From Clarkia xantiana subsp. parviflora (taxonomy: Eukaryota; Streptophyta; Magnoliopsida; Myrtales; Onagraceae), in contig JAPTYO010000002.1 in NCBI GenBank assembly GCA_036873135.1, forward strand, positions 2,438,952 through 2,502,951: a stretch of DNA of 64,000 nucleotides. Reading direction: 5' to 3'. Below the pieces are notes generated by a model that was given only the letters and a program-made list of their open reading frames with translations, did not search any database and was not told the DNA's origin. This document shows, one piece after another, positions 1 through 13,300 of this stretch. Each line of letters starts with the position of its first letter. Position 1 is the stretch's first letter. The translations under genes were made by a program, and so were the position numbers.

Positions 1-162
1 GTTGGGGAAATCCACAATGATGACAATAAGGTGACTTTCGCGTCATGGATATGTGAAGCTATTTTTGACACTTAGATAGACCGGATCAGGCATCCTTTGT
101 TCTTATTAGTAGCAGTAAAACTGTGATTTTATTGTTTCTCAGCTTTTCATTTTCTTTAACAG

Positions 163-2803
163 ATGGAGACCGATAAGGCGGACTCTAGTCCTCCTGTTTC
201 TCCTCATACAACTTCAAAGAAGAAAAGAAGGATTAGTATTGCTGGATTGTCTAAGGTGATTTCAAGAATTTCCCTAAAGAAAGCAATTTCTTCTTGCTTA
301 CTTCCATTGCTGACTCATTCGCATATCCTATATCCCTACCTGAATCCTGCTAGCGTGCTGCTAAAATTAAGATGGTACCAAATGGATTCCACTTCGTTTC
401 TTCATTCTTAATATTGCTTATAATACCAAAAGGATATCTCCCTTTTAATCATTGCACTGTTGAATCTACGAATTGCTCATGCTCCTTCCAAGTCTTTTCT
501 TGAAATTGGTATTCATCTCCTTGCTCGATAATTGGGTGAACTCATTTATATGGGGGCCATTGGTTTTCTACAGATCAAGGCTGTTTATTGCTTGTAATTT
601 ATCTCTATTGGCTTTGCTTCATACTTTGTATATTGATGCCGTCTCTTAACCTACTTGTTAGTATTCTATTTATTTGGCCAAAAAAAGTATCCTATTTATT
701 TCCAAGTAAATATGTTTGGTCAATTACATAGGTATGCATCAGCTTCTGATAATGATTTAATTTTACCAGTGCACGACAAAAGAAACTGATGGTCTGGAAG
801 ATTTAACAGGGCGCAAAATTAAAGTTTGGTGGCCTCTGGATAAAGCGTGAGTATCTTGTAACCTGTTTAGTGATGATATGACTGTAAAAACTTCAATTAA
901 TGCAAAAACATAAATTGCCGCCTCCCTTAATAAAACAAAGTGACTCATTTGGTAATCCTGAACAGGTTTTACCATGGGACAATCAAATCATATGACGTTG
1001 CAAGAAAGAGACATGTTGTAAGTGGCATGTTCGACTGTTTCCACTTTTCTTATTATTTATATTCCTCATCTTCTAGGAAAATATTTTATGGTACTTATGT
1101 GTTTGACTGATAAATTAAATTACTTTTCTAAAGATTCTTTATGAGGATGGAGATGTGGAGATACTCAATCTAGAGAAGGAAAGATGGGAGCTGATTGACA
1201 AGGGCCCAAAGTCCACAAAGGTTGCATGTTGATGATTTATCCCCTCTTTTAGATTCATTAAATTACATCCCTGTTGTAACCTCTCTTTTTTTTTTTTTTT
1301 TTTTTTGCAGAAGCCAAAATATTCGAAATCTCCAACAACTAAAAGCATGTAAGCATTTGTCTTAACTGTTAATGCATCCTCATTCATTGAGAAACTGATC
1401 AATACATTTACTTTTCTTAGCAGTTCATTGGAGCAGAAAAGCAAGATTTCAGGCAGTCCACTAGCAATTGATGATTCACTTAAAATGTAAGAGACATATA
1501 AAAACTGTAAAAACTAAGACTTTTACTTTTAGAAATCAAAATAACTAATCTGTGACCTGACAGAGCTAAAAAGGGGAAAAGAACTCCGAAGAAAAAAAAG
1601 CTGGCACAAGGGCATGACCTAGAGTCTGACATTAATGCCGAGGATAGAAAGATTCCTGACTTCTCTGAACCTGAAGCCAGCACTTCTGGAGATGAGGACA
1701 TGAAAGGTAATTCCTTCTAATGCAGACATTGGTCATGAGTGAATTAGGGTTAAGAATCTAAAAACAGTCCCAACTATAGGTCAGTTGCTAATCGCCGTTG
1801 TAGATTTAAAATGTTGATATTCAGTGTCCCAACTATTAGATTGGTTGTTTTCCACTTTTTTCGACTGATTTTGGCGTTAAAATTGACGGTTAGCAACAAA
1901 AACATGTTTTCTTCTTTTTTAAGTATTCGATTTGTTATTCATGATTAGGCTTATTTGATGCTTAAAAACATAATTTTTATTCAGTCAATTTTAAGAGAAG
2001 AAAGTGGAAATCAACCAATTTGATAGTTGGGACACCCAATATCATATCAACATTTTAAATATGGGACAACGATTAGCAACATGACCTATAGCTGAGAGTC
2101 TGAGACTGTTTTTAGGTTCTTTACCCAGCAAATTAAGCTTCTGGGTTTGATCTGAACAAAGAAAAAGAAAATATTTTTTTAGGACCAAAGAAATTTGACC
2201 TGATATTAAGCCTCTAGGTTTGACTCTGACAATCAATCATTCTTGTTAATTATAACTATAGATGTTCTCGACATGGAAGGAGTTGAGGGAGATAAGGCTG
2301 GATTGAAAAAAAGGGTTCGTCCGAAGCAGCCAAAAAAGAAAGCAGTAAAAGACATAACAAGCAGTTTAGATCGTGCAGCTGATGAGCAAGATCGAGAGGA
2401 TATGAAAGATAAGGATCAAGATGCAGCAGAAAGCCCAATGAAAGATTTTCCACAAAAATCTGAGGAAGAGAAGCAATACGATTCAGACAGCCCACTGCAT
2501 GATGCTGAAAAACCGGAAGAGGAGAACGATGATACAGAGGAGGAAGAAGACACCGATGATCAGACAGGAAGCATCTTCAGTGAAATTCCAGATGAAGTGG
2601 CAGAAATTCCGGATGATGAACCTCTTGTACTACCACTCTCATTTCCCTCTCATTCAGTTGTTTTTCCAGGTGATTCAATTAAAGATGCTAATTTTCTCAT
2701 CTAATTTGATGCAGAACATGTGGAAGAGACGGATATCCAAATCGGGTTCGAAAAAGGTGGGTTGAAGAAAGCTGTAAGAAGTGAGTGGATGCATAAGCTT
2801 TAG
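163..2803 (+). CDS. PDS5-like cohesion cofactor, Tudor-domain C-terminal part (5' end outside window)
   Basis: The 3' part of a gene related to plant sister-chromatid cohesion protein PDS5, a nuclear regulator of cohesin. Exons that keep one frame with GT-AG borders: 163-255, 770-846, 966-1017, 1134-1220, 1311-1348, 1421-1486, 1564-1706, 2262-2669 and 2715-2803 (TAG). Exons 2-4 encode a Tudor-like fold (KVWWPLDKAFYHG, then VILYEDGDVEILNLEKERWEL), the signature of plant PDS5 B/C-type proteins. The rest is lysine-rich and then strongly acidic and disordered (runs of E and D around 2500-2600), as is usual for their C-terminal tails. The N-terminal HEAT-repeat part would lie upstream. Retaining the last intron gives a stop at 2702-2704, a possible alternative end. 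The 2262 exon follows a 555-bp intron holding a small transposon. The PDS5 assignment rests on the Tudor part and tail style only. Confidence 0.8.
1747..2126. mobile_element. Non-autonomous MULE-like element F, GGGTTAA termini, in the PDS5-like intron
   Basis: A 380-bp element with inverted ends: GGGTTAAGAATCTAAAAACAG at the left and the diverged complement ending TTTACCC at the right. Inner parts also pair, for example the TAAAATGTTGATAT segment near 1810 with its complement near 2045. Flanking 9-mers AGTGAATTA (1738-1746) and AGCAAATTA (2127-2135) match at 7 of 9 positions, as expected for an old 9-bp target-site duplication. It has no coding capacity. Confidence 0.75.
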
Positions 2804-3476
2804 TAACACTAATAGATATGATATTAGCGAAATTGGGGAAGATTGAGATCAATGTTCGTTCTTCTGTAGAAAATAACTGCTGAGATCTATAAGTATAACT
2901 TATAGATGATGTATCAATGTATTGTTGGTTTCTAGGTAGTAGTATATGGAAGAGATTGAGTTGTAGCTGGGGCAGCTTGTACAGTAGTGTCCTAGAAAAG
3001 GGATGGATGGATTGAATGTAGTTGGACTATCCAGGACAGGAGGGTATCATATAATATAGTAGTAGTAGTTTGTAGGAGAGTGATGTCCTTAGATACTGAT
3101 AGCATTATTGAAGCTTTTAGACGCTCTTTGACTTCTCGTGTTACCGTGGACGAATCGTGTGATATTTTTCCAACATTCATACTTCTTTTCTCTTTTATTT
3201 ATTCGGTTATGGTTGATTTTCTTCTAGCACTTGTGAGAGATGATGATATTGGTGTTTGGAGTCTTTGGACTATATATAACATATTTTTTATAATATAGAT
3301 AGATAGATAGATAAAATGGCTAGAACGTATTATTATTATTTATGAGTAGATAAGTTGTCCGATTTTGTTATTATATTATTATTTACCTACTGCTATATTT
3401 AAGATACAAAATTGATTCGCCTGCATTTTTATTTTATACGCATACGGCATATAACCGTGTAATTTTTTTAATTAAT
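2804..3476. other. 3' flank of the PDS5-like gene, no further gene seen
   Basis: AT-rich sequence following the TAG at 2803, probably the 3' UTR and terminator of the PDS5-like gene. It has GATA-type microrepeats near 3297-3312 and TTATTA-rich stretches. No open frame here looks coding. Confidence 0.5.
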
Positions 3477-3486
3477 TCGGAAATAG

Positions 3487-3757
3487 TTTTTTTTTTTTTT
3501 TTGGCCATAAATAAAGAATGTGCTAGTTGTGGCGATTTTAGATCCATCCCGCTATCTAATGTTCGAGCTGGCCTCACTGGCCTCGTCAACGTAGCCACCA
3601 GCAGCCTAGTATAGTCAAGAAGTCGGCCCGTGTCTAGTTCAACTCGCCTTCTCATATGTCTGACGCGGTGTGTGGGCCATGCGGGATCTGATATTTTTTA
3701 AACAGATCACCGCGAGACGACAACCCTGAGGAGTTTCGAACCTGGTATCTCGGATCG
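3487..3757 (-). mobile_element. SINE, 5'-truncated, minus orientation
   Basis: Read on the minus strand this is a 271-bp tRNA-derived SINE. It has a Pol III B-box-like GGTTCGAAACTCC near 3730-3745 and ends in a poly(A) tail (poly-T at 3487-3502 on the plus strand). A perfect 10-bp duplication, TCGGAAATAG, flanks it at 3477-3486 and 3758-3767, so the borders are well fixed. The B box lies only about 14 bp from the 5' border, so the A-box end is probably missing. Confidence 0.8.
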
Positions 3758-4224
3758 TCGGAAATAGAATCTTGAGTTAGTTTTGTGTGGGGCAATTTAT
3801 GATTCCTTTGAATCAGTTAACATATAGAACTAGAAGTATGTTGTAAACATTATAGTACTCCTCCGTCCGCGTTTTGCACCTAAATCATAATTTTTTTTCC
3901 TTACAGTACTTACGATTATTTTATTTTTTTTGCCACAAATGTTTTTTTTTTTTTTTTTTTCAATTTCTTATTTTCTCAATAGTTCTTGTCTTGATGCCTG
4001 ATGGTGCGTTTTTTAAATTTGATATGGTTTTTTTTTTTTTAAGAATAACTCTTGTATTATTTTTTAAGTCGGACTGATCAGACTCTTGTATTATTCTCGA
4101 AGTCGGTCTGATCAGGCTCTTGTATCATCCTCGAAATAGCTTGATTCATTAACGCGTGCACGTAACGTGGGCCGATATCTAATATAAGCATTAGTGAAAT
4201 CCACTTAAGTCTATTTAAAGTTTA

Positions 4225-4390
4225 CCATTAAAAAAGTAACAAATAGTTTAGTGGTATAGTTGGTTAACGAATGTGACTTTAATACACTAATTGGTCGTAG
4301 GTTTGAGTATTCGCAATGACAATTTGTTAGGTTCGAGTATTCACAATGATAATTTATGAGATTTTTTCTTCGAAATATTGAGAAACTATC
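4225..4390 (+). mobile_element. Possible SINE head, plus orientation
   Basis: The segment TAGTTTAGTGGTATAGTTGG near 4245 resembles a Pol III A box. GTAGGTTTGAGTATTCGC about 45 bp later resembles a weak B box. Part of this block is then repeated (GAGTATTCGCAATGACAATTT, then GAGTATTCACAATGATAATTT). This is the usual look of a plant SINE 5' region, but no tail or target-site duplication was found. Confidence 0.4.
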
Positions 4391-4703
4391 AGAAAATCTA
4401 AGTAAATTGATTACGTTAATAATTCACCCTAAATTAAAAATGGTATTTGTATAAATTTATTAGTGACTGTTAGATAAGACACTTACTTCTGCTTAGTAAT
4501 ATAGATATTATTCATTTACTTTTTTCATTTAGTATAAGGAACCCACGAATATTGATTTGTCTTAAATATTACTGAGTTGGTTAATTGATAACGTGGTAGA
4601 TTCTGTCCATGCAATAATAATTTAAATTTATTGGATATCTAGTGTCTTATATTTGCGAAAAACTTGCAAGATTCCTCCCCTCATTATTTGTTGTATTAAT
4701 TTA

Positions 4704-5227
4704 GGGTTAACAGGTCTTTTGGTCTATGATGTTTGACAACTTTTGAGTTTTGGTCAATGATGTTTTTTTTACTTAGTTTTGGTACCATATGTTTGCAGAT
4801 TTTTTCTAGTTTTGGTCTAACCGTTACATTCCGTCCATTTTTTGACATGTACAAGTCACGTGATCCACCCTAAACTTTCAATTTTGTTCAATTTAGTCCA
4901 TCTAATACTTTCCTAACCTTTTTTTTGTTCAATTTAGTCCCGAAGTTTCAAAAACTCAATTGGACCTATTGTCCAATTGGGGTCAATTTTGAAATTTCGG
5001 GACTAAATTGAACAAAAAAAAAGTTAAGAAAGTATTAGAGGGACTAAATTTAAAGTTTAGAGTGGGTCACGTGACTTGAACATGTTAAAAAATAGACGGA
5101 ATGTAACGGTTAGACCAAAACTAGAAAAAATCTGCAAACATATGGTACCAAAACTAGGTAAAAAAAAACATCATTGACCAAAACACAAAAGTTGTCAAAC
5201 ATCATAGACCAAAAGACTTGTTAACCC
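4704..5227. mobile_element. Non-autonomous MULE-like foldback element A, GGGTTAA termini
   Basis: A 524-bp element whose two halves are nearly perfect inverted repeats over about 250 bp each. Ends are GGGTTAACAGGTCTTTTGG and its complement. A perfect 9-bp target-site duplication ATTAATTTA flanks it at 4695-4703 and 5228-5236. Nine-bp duplications with long terminal inverted repeats are the hallmark of the Mutator superfamily. No open reading frame. Its termini resemble those of element E at 33934. Confidence 0.9.
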
Positions 5228-5511
5228 ATTAATTTATCGGTGTAAAAAATTGTGTTTTTCATTATAAGCGTGGACCATGAATGGAATAGAATAGTCCCTG
5301 AAATTTCTCCAAGTCGATGCTGAAAATAGGACAACGTAACTACTCATCTCCCCACAATTTGGTACGTACCAGTTATTTCTCTTCAAAGTAAATTAACCCT
5401 AAATCAATCAACATTCTCCTTTCTTCCTGATCAAATTAACATCGGCATTTTAATGATGTTTGATTGATAATGGTTGTGGATGCATATGCAGGCAGGTAAT
5501 CTTGATTAAAA

Positions 5512-7753
5512 ATGGTGAACAACAACATAAGGATCAAAGACCCGAACCAAAACTCGGAATCGCCTCGATCGGTGGAGGTGGGCGAGATCGACACCAGGGC
5601 TCCCTTCCAATCCGTCAAGGCCGCCGTCAGTTTGTTTGGTGAAGTTGTCTCTAAGAAAAGACCTGCCCTCAAGAGAACTAAAACTTCTACAGAGGCCAGT
5701 ACCCAACCCTTTTTTATTATTCATCATACATTTTAATTACATATTATTATATTTTGAAAGAAAAAAAAACATATTTTTTATATATTTTATATTGAAAAGC
5801 TATTATATATTAAAAAAAAAAACTATGTATTTATGCGTGTTTCTTCATGTTTAATTAAACCCAATACAGTTGCATTAGACAGACATATTAGCTAGCTAGG
5901 GTTTGCATGAAGAACATTTTCTTCATAATAATTAAAATCTTGCCTTTTTCCATAATATTTAGAAACTAACCATTTAATTATATGCCTTTTCTCAGAATGT
6001 AATAGACAGGGAGACGCAACTCCTTCTAGCCCGGCGAGAAATCGAGAAAATAAAGCTCAAGTTGGAGAATGCTTCAAACACAAAGGAGAGGGCCCTGTCG
6101 GACCTCGAAAAAGCTCAAAAGACGGTCAACGACTTGACCGCCAAGCTCAACTCCGCCGTTGAGTCAAAGCGACTGGCCATCGAGGCCACAGAAGCCGTCA
6201 AGCACAAGGCGAAGCAGCTGGAGCAGGTCCGGTCCCAGACCACTTCAGGAACCGACATGTGGAAGACCGACATCAATGCCACCAGGGACGAGTACCGGAA
6301 GGCGGCGGCCGAGCTGGACAAGGCCAAGCAAGAGCTGACCAAGATCCGACAGGATTTTGACTCGACTCTCGATGCAAAGTTGTTGGCTTTCCAGCAGGCG
6401 GCGGATGCACAGCGGTCGGCGAAGTTGAATTCGGAAAAGGTGGCGGAGCTGAGTCTGGAGATACAGAGCATGCAGAAGTCGCTTGAGCATTTGAAGGCCA
6501 CTTCTCTACAGGCCAAGGACGAGCAGGTGAAGATCGTCGCTGAAAAGGACGATAGGTTAAAGGTGAGAGATCAAACTCAAACCCTAACATTAAATTAGCT
6601 TAGCCATTCATTAATTGCAGATGCTCAATCAATAATAATTAAACTTCGTTTTACTGTTTGTCATTTTTTAGGGTTTACTTATTATTTCTAATATTTTTGA
6701 AAATATATGTATCAGGAGTGCAAGAGAGCCAAGGAAGAGGCGGAGAAGAAGCTGATTGCCATACGCGGAGAATACGACCCCGACCTCATCAAAGCCCTAG
6801 AAGCCAGCCTCGCTGACGCAACCGCCCAGATCGAGCACATCCAGGACGAGATGGAGAACATCCACGCCCTTAACATGGACACCGTCAAATTAATCACCGT
6901 CGAGCTCAACGAGGCCACTATGAAGCTACAGCAAGTCGCCGAAGAAGAAGGTATCCAACATGATATCGTCACCCGTCTCCGGCGAGAGCTCGACGACATC
7001 CGCAGGGACCGGATCGGCTTGGAGGAGAGAGAGCAGCAGCAGCAATCTCTTCTCAAGAACCTTCAAGCCGAGCAAGAGAGGGCCAAGATCGAATTAGCCG
7101 ACCTTCTTCAGAAGCAAGCCGACGCCTCCGAGGAAGAAAGTAACACTTCGCAGCAGCTAGCCCTAGACACTGAATCCGCCATTAAAGAAGCTGAAGATTC
7201 CAGGTGCGAAATTTTAGACCGACCCAATTTATATTAATCACTTAACCGACTATGTGTTATTTAATCTTTATATTTTATCACTAGAAAAGAGCTGGAGGAG
7301 GTTAAGCGAGAGGCAGAAGCGGTTCGGAGGGCGGCTGCTGAGGCGGAGAAGCAGGTGGAGGAGATAACCAAGGAAGTGGAAGCGGCGAGAGTGGCGGAGG
7401 CTAAAGCGCTTGAGCAAATCAGGAAGAAGGATGGAAACCCTAAAAGTGGAGCCACGTGGATCAAGTTGTCGTTTAACGAGTTTGACTCGTTCACGAGGAG
7501 GGTGGAAGAGTCGACAAACCTAGCGGAGATGAAGTTGGCGGCGGCGACTTTCCAGATGGAGGCGATGAATGTGAAGAAGGACGAGGCGGATCGGAGGAGG
7601 GAGGAGATAATGAAGGAGATGCAAGAGGTGGAGCAAGAGACGGAGGCGGCTCTCAAACAGGTGGAGATGGCGGAGGCGGCCAAGAAGGCGATTGAGAATG
7701 AGCTGATGACCAAGCGCCGCCAACAGGACCAGAGTGGCGTTGCAGAGTCATAA
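5512..7753 (+). CDS. WEB-family (DUF827) coiled-coil protein
   Basis: A cytoplasmic coiled-coil protein of the WEB/PMI family. WEB1 and PMI2 in this family support chloroplast movement under blue light; this member may be a less-studied paralogue. Exons 5512-5694, 5996-6562, 6716-7203 and 7285-7753 (TAA) give 568 residues. The N-terminal block VEVGEIDTRAPFQSVKAAVS followed by LFGEVVS (residues about 20-45) is the family signature. Nearly all the rest is E/K/A/Q-rich heptad coiled coil. A conserved patch (TWIKLSFNEFDSFTRRVEE) lies near residue 495, and the end is strongly charged. Start chosen at the ATG in AAAAATGGTG because the conserved block follows directly. Intron 1 appears to use a GC donor (GAG|GCCAGT), since the only nearby GT breaks frame with the acceptor at 5995. 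Coding DNA is much more GC-rich than the flanks. Confidence 0.9.
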
Positions 7754-10374
7754 TGTAAACCCTAGCTAGTTTCGACAGTTGAAATTAAGAAGACGATGTT
7801 TTGCATGCATGCAACATATATATATATAGGTATACATATACATACTCAATTAGTTACACTTAACTTAGTTTGACATTTTCACTTATTCAGGTGCGTGCCT
7901 TGTATTCCACGTAAATTCGGTTTTTAGGTTCAATTTTATTAGTTTAAAGATTGGATAAAAAAAGTGTATGTGTCTCCTTTGTATGTGGGAATTATTTTTG
8001 GTATTGCTATAAATAGTCTAGCCAATATATAGTGTTTCGTCAAACCCACGTTTATATTTTTATAAACGGTGCTCGCATATTTTTAATAGAAAAAACACAA
8101 AGTTACAAGCATATAATGAAAGGATAGAAGATTTAGTCAGGTCATTCGAAATATGATTGGTAACTTACTCAATATTAAAAAAAAATTACGGTTCGTGTCA
8201 TTGTTTGACTTAGTGTATGAAAATTATATATATAATTAAGAGATAAACAAAACACAGTTGAATAAAAATATATTTAAAAGTTGACACTGACATGAACGGT
8301 AACATATGAGTTGTGTCACTCCTCTCTCCACTCGATAATAGAAAAACATTAATATTTGTAATCGTAGTCATGCCTAGTGGCGTCAAGTGACAAATATTAG
8401 AACTAGGAACTCTTATTTTGAAACAAGGAATTCTCATTGAAAAATTAAATTCATATTTAATTATTATTTAATATAAACCAATAGAAAATGACATTAGACA
8501 CTAAAAACTTTCTAAATGATAAATTTATAAGGTGTATTATTAGAATCTAAGAACACACTTAAAAGTTCTCTAGAACCAACTCAAGTTAACTTTATTTTTT
8601 GAGAGGAACTGAATCAATATATAGGTAGATTATTATTATTATTATTATTATTATAGTTACTTTTTAGCTAGAAACCAAACTGAGGACCGGACGTGATACT
8701 TCTTACACTGAAACCACCAGTTTAGGCCAGGGTATAGAACCTTTTCCTCAAGTGACCATGTTATTGATTCTAAATATAAAAATATTAACAAATGTAAAAT
8801 AATTAAGCATACAACTATCAAAGCAATTTGATAGAGTGACAAATGCAAATATAGTATAGAAACGACAACTTAATCATGTCGCGTCAGCAGTCGCCGCTCT
8901 TTGAAAGAATGACGACTAATTTGTATAATCACGGATGTGGCAAGCTCGTCGCTCTTTTAAAGAGCGGGGACTACTAAAGTGGCATGGTCTCCTCTCTTAA
9001 AATGTCACAATGCCTATATTTATAATTATTTTATATTTATGAACATTTTCTTATTTAACATAAGATGGCCACTTAAGAAAAAAATTACGGATAGTGTTTC
9101 GGATTTTGCACAGTATAAATTATCAAGAGCCCAAAATAATAGAATGGATAAATCATATTAAATTTCTTATGCTAGGAGGAATTATATATATGGTGCGGGT
9201 GCATTTGTTTATTGTATAATCATAAATTTAATCTAACATGTCGTGAGAATGGGAAAGATATTACGTCTGTATTTGACTTTCTTTCTATGATTCGAATATT
9301 CCATGGCATAATAATAACGTATACTATATATATATAGTGCCACTCTTAACGACTACTTCCTCCCCAATATTTCATATTCAGTATCATCACATTATTGTAT
9401 TGGTAGCATGGATCTTGCCTCTTGGCACCAAGTAAACTCTAAATTCATAAAATATTTATAAAAAATTAATTGATATGGACAGTAATATATATATATATAT
9501 ATATGAGCCTAAGTATATGTGTATGGTAAAGGTTGTAAGAGTATACTAAATGTAATTCAAGTTTGAATTTATGAAAAAGTTAAAATAAGATATGCATTTT
9601 ATTAATTTCATATTAATAGTTTCAAAACGTGTATGTTTGAAATTAATGATGCTGAAAAATTGAGAAAAAAAAGGTTGAAACCTCCCATAGATAGCGTGGT
9701 CGGATTAAACTCATACGTACTTACCAAGTGAGAAGTAAGGTGTAAACTACTATTTATAAACATCAGTTTAATGAATAGTGTTAAAGTATGGTTATAATTA
9801 AGAGTATACCGAAAATATTCAAGTTAAGGTTTTATGACAATTTGGTCCAGTTTGTTTATTGGATATTTTTACATGATATTATAGTGCACATAATCGAATC
9901 TCCCCGATGTCAAATTAACTCTCTAATTTAATTAAAACATTTTCATTTGTGTCCCGCCATAGATGAGGTGTGGATATATATGTTAATATTCTCTGCAACA
10001 CCAAATTTAATTTTACAATTTCACATGATTGACATTTAAGACATTTTAACCCACAACATGATGAAAAATGTTGAAATATATAGGTGAAACTACACTTAAC
10101 ATATCAAGGTATTATGAGAGATATGAAGTATATATATATATATATTCCAATGGCTGTTACGGAACACATGTCATGCATTCATTGGACAACAATGTATCAC
10201 GTCACTACCATGTGAAACTACAATAATTTATCCTTGTATATTATATACACTAGCAAAAGAAGAGTCGTCTTAGTATATATATATACAAAAAAAAATGAAA
10301 CAAACGTGGGCCTTGTTCTAAGTAGGAGGAAGATATAAGAGTTGGGAATACGAAAACACATTGCAGATCTGCAA
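7754..10374. other. Gene-poor AT-rich spacer
   Basis: Follows the WEB-family stop codon and leads to the USP-like gene. It holds microsatellites, (ATT)n near 8630-8655 and (AT)n near 9485-9505 and 10131-10145. An imperfect inverted pair contains CGCTCTTTGAAAG / CTTTTAAAGAGCG (8896-8970). A TATATATATA stretch near 10275 could serve as the promoter of the next gene. No coding region is supported. Confidence 0.5.
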
Positions 10375-13300
10375 ATGAAGAAGAAGACGGAGATCCGAGA
10401 TGACGGGTACGGGCGATTGGGGAGCTGCAGGTTGAGTGAGATTGGTGAAGAATTAGACGACGACGACCAATTAGACTCTTCCTCTACTGATCTGTTTGAG
10501 ATCAACCGGTTAAGTGGTGTGGACGGAGGATCGGGGATGAGCAGTCTCTTCTCCTTCGATGTCCATGGATTTGGAGGAGACGACGACGGTGATCATGACT
10601 GCGTGTATGTAGCCGTCAAAAATGGAGGAGATACCAGCATGGACGCCTTGGCGTGGACACTAAGGGACATTCTCGCTGCACCTGATCAATCGCCGCCGTC
10701 CGCCGCCGTCGTCTATCTTATTCATGTCTTCCCTCTCATTCATTCCGTTCCTACTCCTTGTAACCTCTCTCTCTCTAGTTAGACCAAAATTTTACGATAT
10801 TTTTTTTTGGTTGAAACTAGAAAGATAATTTTTTTAATAATATATATATTTATATAATTATGACAGTCATCAAAATTGTCATCCATAAAATCATTTATAG
10901 AGATTCCGCGTCGGATTCATATTAATCCACCATGTGGTACAGCTGTTCTAAAACATATTTTTAATTTATAATTTAATACTTTATTATTTAAGTAACCATA
11001 AATATATTTATTTATTATATATAATTTTCTAATTGTGAGTATTTGTAATAACTTTTTAAATGTACTCTTATTTACAATTAATTTTTTATGTGTAAATGAA
11101 TGTCAAAAGACTCAAAACTTTCATTTCCTAGTGACAAGTGATATCGTATATTCCCAACTTAGGTATATTATCATAATAATTAATTAAGAACAAAACACAT
11201 ATATTTTTTATATTGTAATTCAAAATAAATTTGGAATAATATTAATAAAGTATAAATCCTAAACCAAAATGTGTAATAAAAATAGAATGACCTTTACTTC
11301 TTAAATAATTAATATCCTACTTATATATCTATTAGTTTAATATTTTTATTTTCATTCTAACTTTTATTATACATTAATTATTGTTAAAAAAAACACTCTT
11401 TATTATGTTTGATTTTTTTATAACTTTTTTTTTATATAATAAGTGTCCACGTTTAGACAAGCCTAATACTGAATCAACACCTCATTGACATATTCATTCT
11501 CATTTTCCAATAAAATTGTATAGGGAAATTATTTTGGAATTTTTTTTATGTGCTTTAAGTATTTTTCTTTTAATAATAATAAATGGTTTGCAATTATATT
11601 AATTTTTTTAAGAACCTTTGATGTAAATTAGTGGGACACCTCCCTATAAGAGACGTGATCCCAGAGCAGGTGGAAACCCACAAAGCCCAAGAACGTTTCA
11701 AGAAGAGAGAAATGCTTCAGAAGTTCGTTACTTCTTGCATCGCTTACAAGGTATACATTCTAATTACCCACTTATGCTAACTCTCAACTTTTGTGATATT
11801 ATTATTATCTGTTTGTTAATTAATTTCTTTTCAAATATTTTTTTTTATAAGCACATATATGATATTTAACTCGTGGGTTAGTAACTGTTTAAATAAATGG
11901 TTAAATAACAACTTGCTATCTGAATATTTGGATTTTTTGTATGAATTTTGATGTATGGACAGTCTATTAGACGAACTTATGAGGTAGAGTTAATTTGCTA
12001 GCTGAACTGTTTTTTTTAACTCGCAAATCAGGTCTCCGTGAGGTTTATACATGCACTTTTTTTTTGTATTTCCAAATTGCTAGTTTATGTTTGAAAAAAC
12101 GGGAAAATTGATAGCTGAAATCACTACAAGAAATTCTAGTCGTTTTTTAGTGATTTATTTGTAAGGGACATATACCCTTATTTGTAAGGGAATTGTGAAA
12201 ATCCCTTACAAATACAACATTTAAATTTTTTGCAAGGGAATGACTCCTAAAAAAACTTGGCTAGTAAACCCTTGAAAGCTTCCTTGAAAATCTCTTGAAA
12301 AATCCCTCAAAACATAATAAATCCCTAGGAAATTCTTATAATTTGTGAGAGGATTGGTTCTCTTAAAAAAATGTCGTCACAAATTGGCAATTTTCTTGTA
12401 GTGAATTTCTTTATGGACAATTAGATGTTTCGTTTTATGGACAAATTACTAGTTGACGTTTTGTTTAATTTAGTTCAATTTAGTAAATTACTAGCAAGTT
12501 ATGTTTAATTTAGGGGTTAATAACTAAAAAACTGTCAAAGGTTTACCCTATGTTAAAATTAGGTGTCTGAAGTTTGAAATGTTAAAATGGACTGTCCCAA
12601 GTTTCATTTTTGTTGAAATTTGGTGTCTCGGTGTGATTACTTTAGAGAAGTCAATTCCAACAAAACCATCTGTCAAATTCGAGCTCTCATACACACTCCC
12701 TTCTCGTCATCTTGCCGAGACCGTCACCTAAAAAGTTGGTCACATCCGGACAAGTAAATCTCGCTATATTGTCCTTGTAAAATGGCTCCACGCCACACTT
12801 CTAGAAACTTTTTTTTAAATGTTCAGTTTTTAGGTGAAATTTGACGATTTTGTGAAAAGTAAAGAGTGATGGATTATGAGTGTGTTGGTGGGTTGATGAA
12901 AATGATTGAATGGAGATGAAAAGACGCAAAAGAGACACCAAATTTTAACAAAAATGAAACTTGGGACAATTCATTTTAACATTTCAAACTTCGGACACCT
13001 AATTTTAACATAGGGTAAACCTTGGACATTTTTTTAGTTATTAACCCTTAATTTAGTTCCTTTAGTAAATTGTTAAAAAACAAACAAAGGTATTAATGAA
13101 AATGATTAGTATTTTCAAGTTCAGTTTCTATCTTTTATTTAAGTGTCGTCTAAATTGTTTCTTTTTAAGTGTTTTAGGTTTTAAATTTGAGAAACTCTGA
13201 AAAAGATAGGAATTTAAGTTGGTTTCAGGTGAAGGTGGATACGATACTGATCGAAAGTGACAGAGTGGCCAAGTCTATCGTGGAACTTATCTCAATGCTC

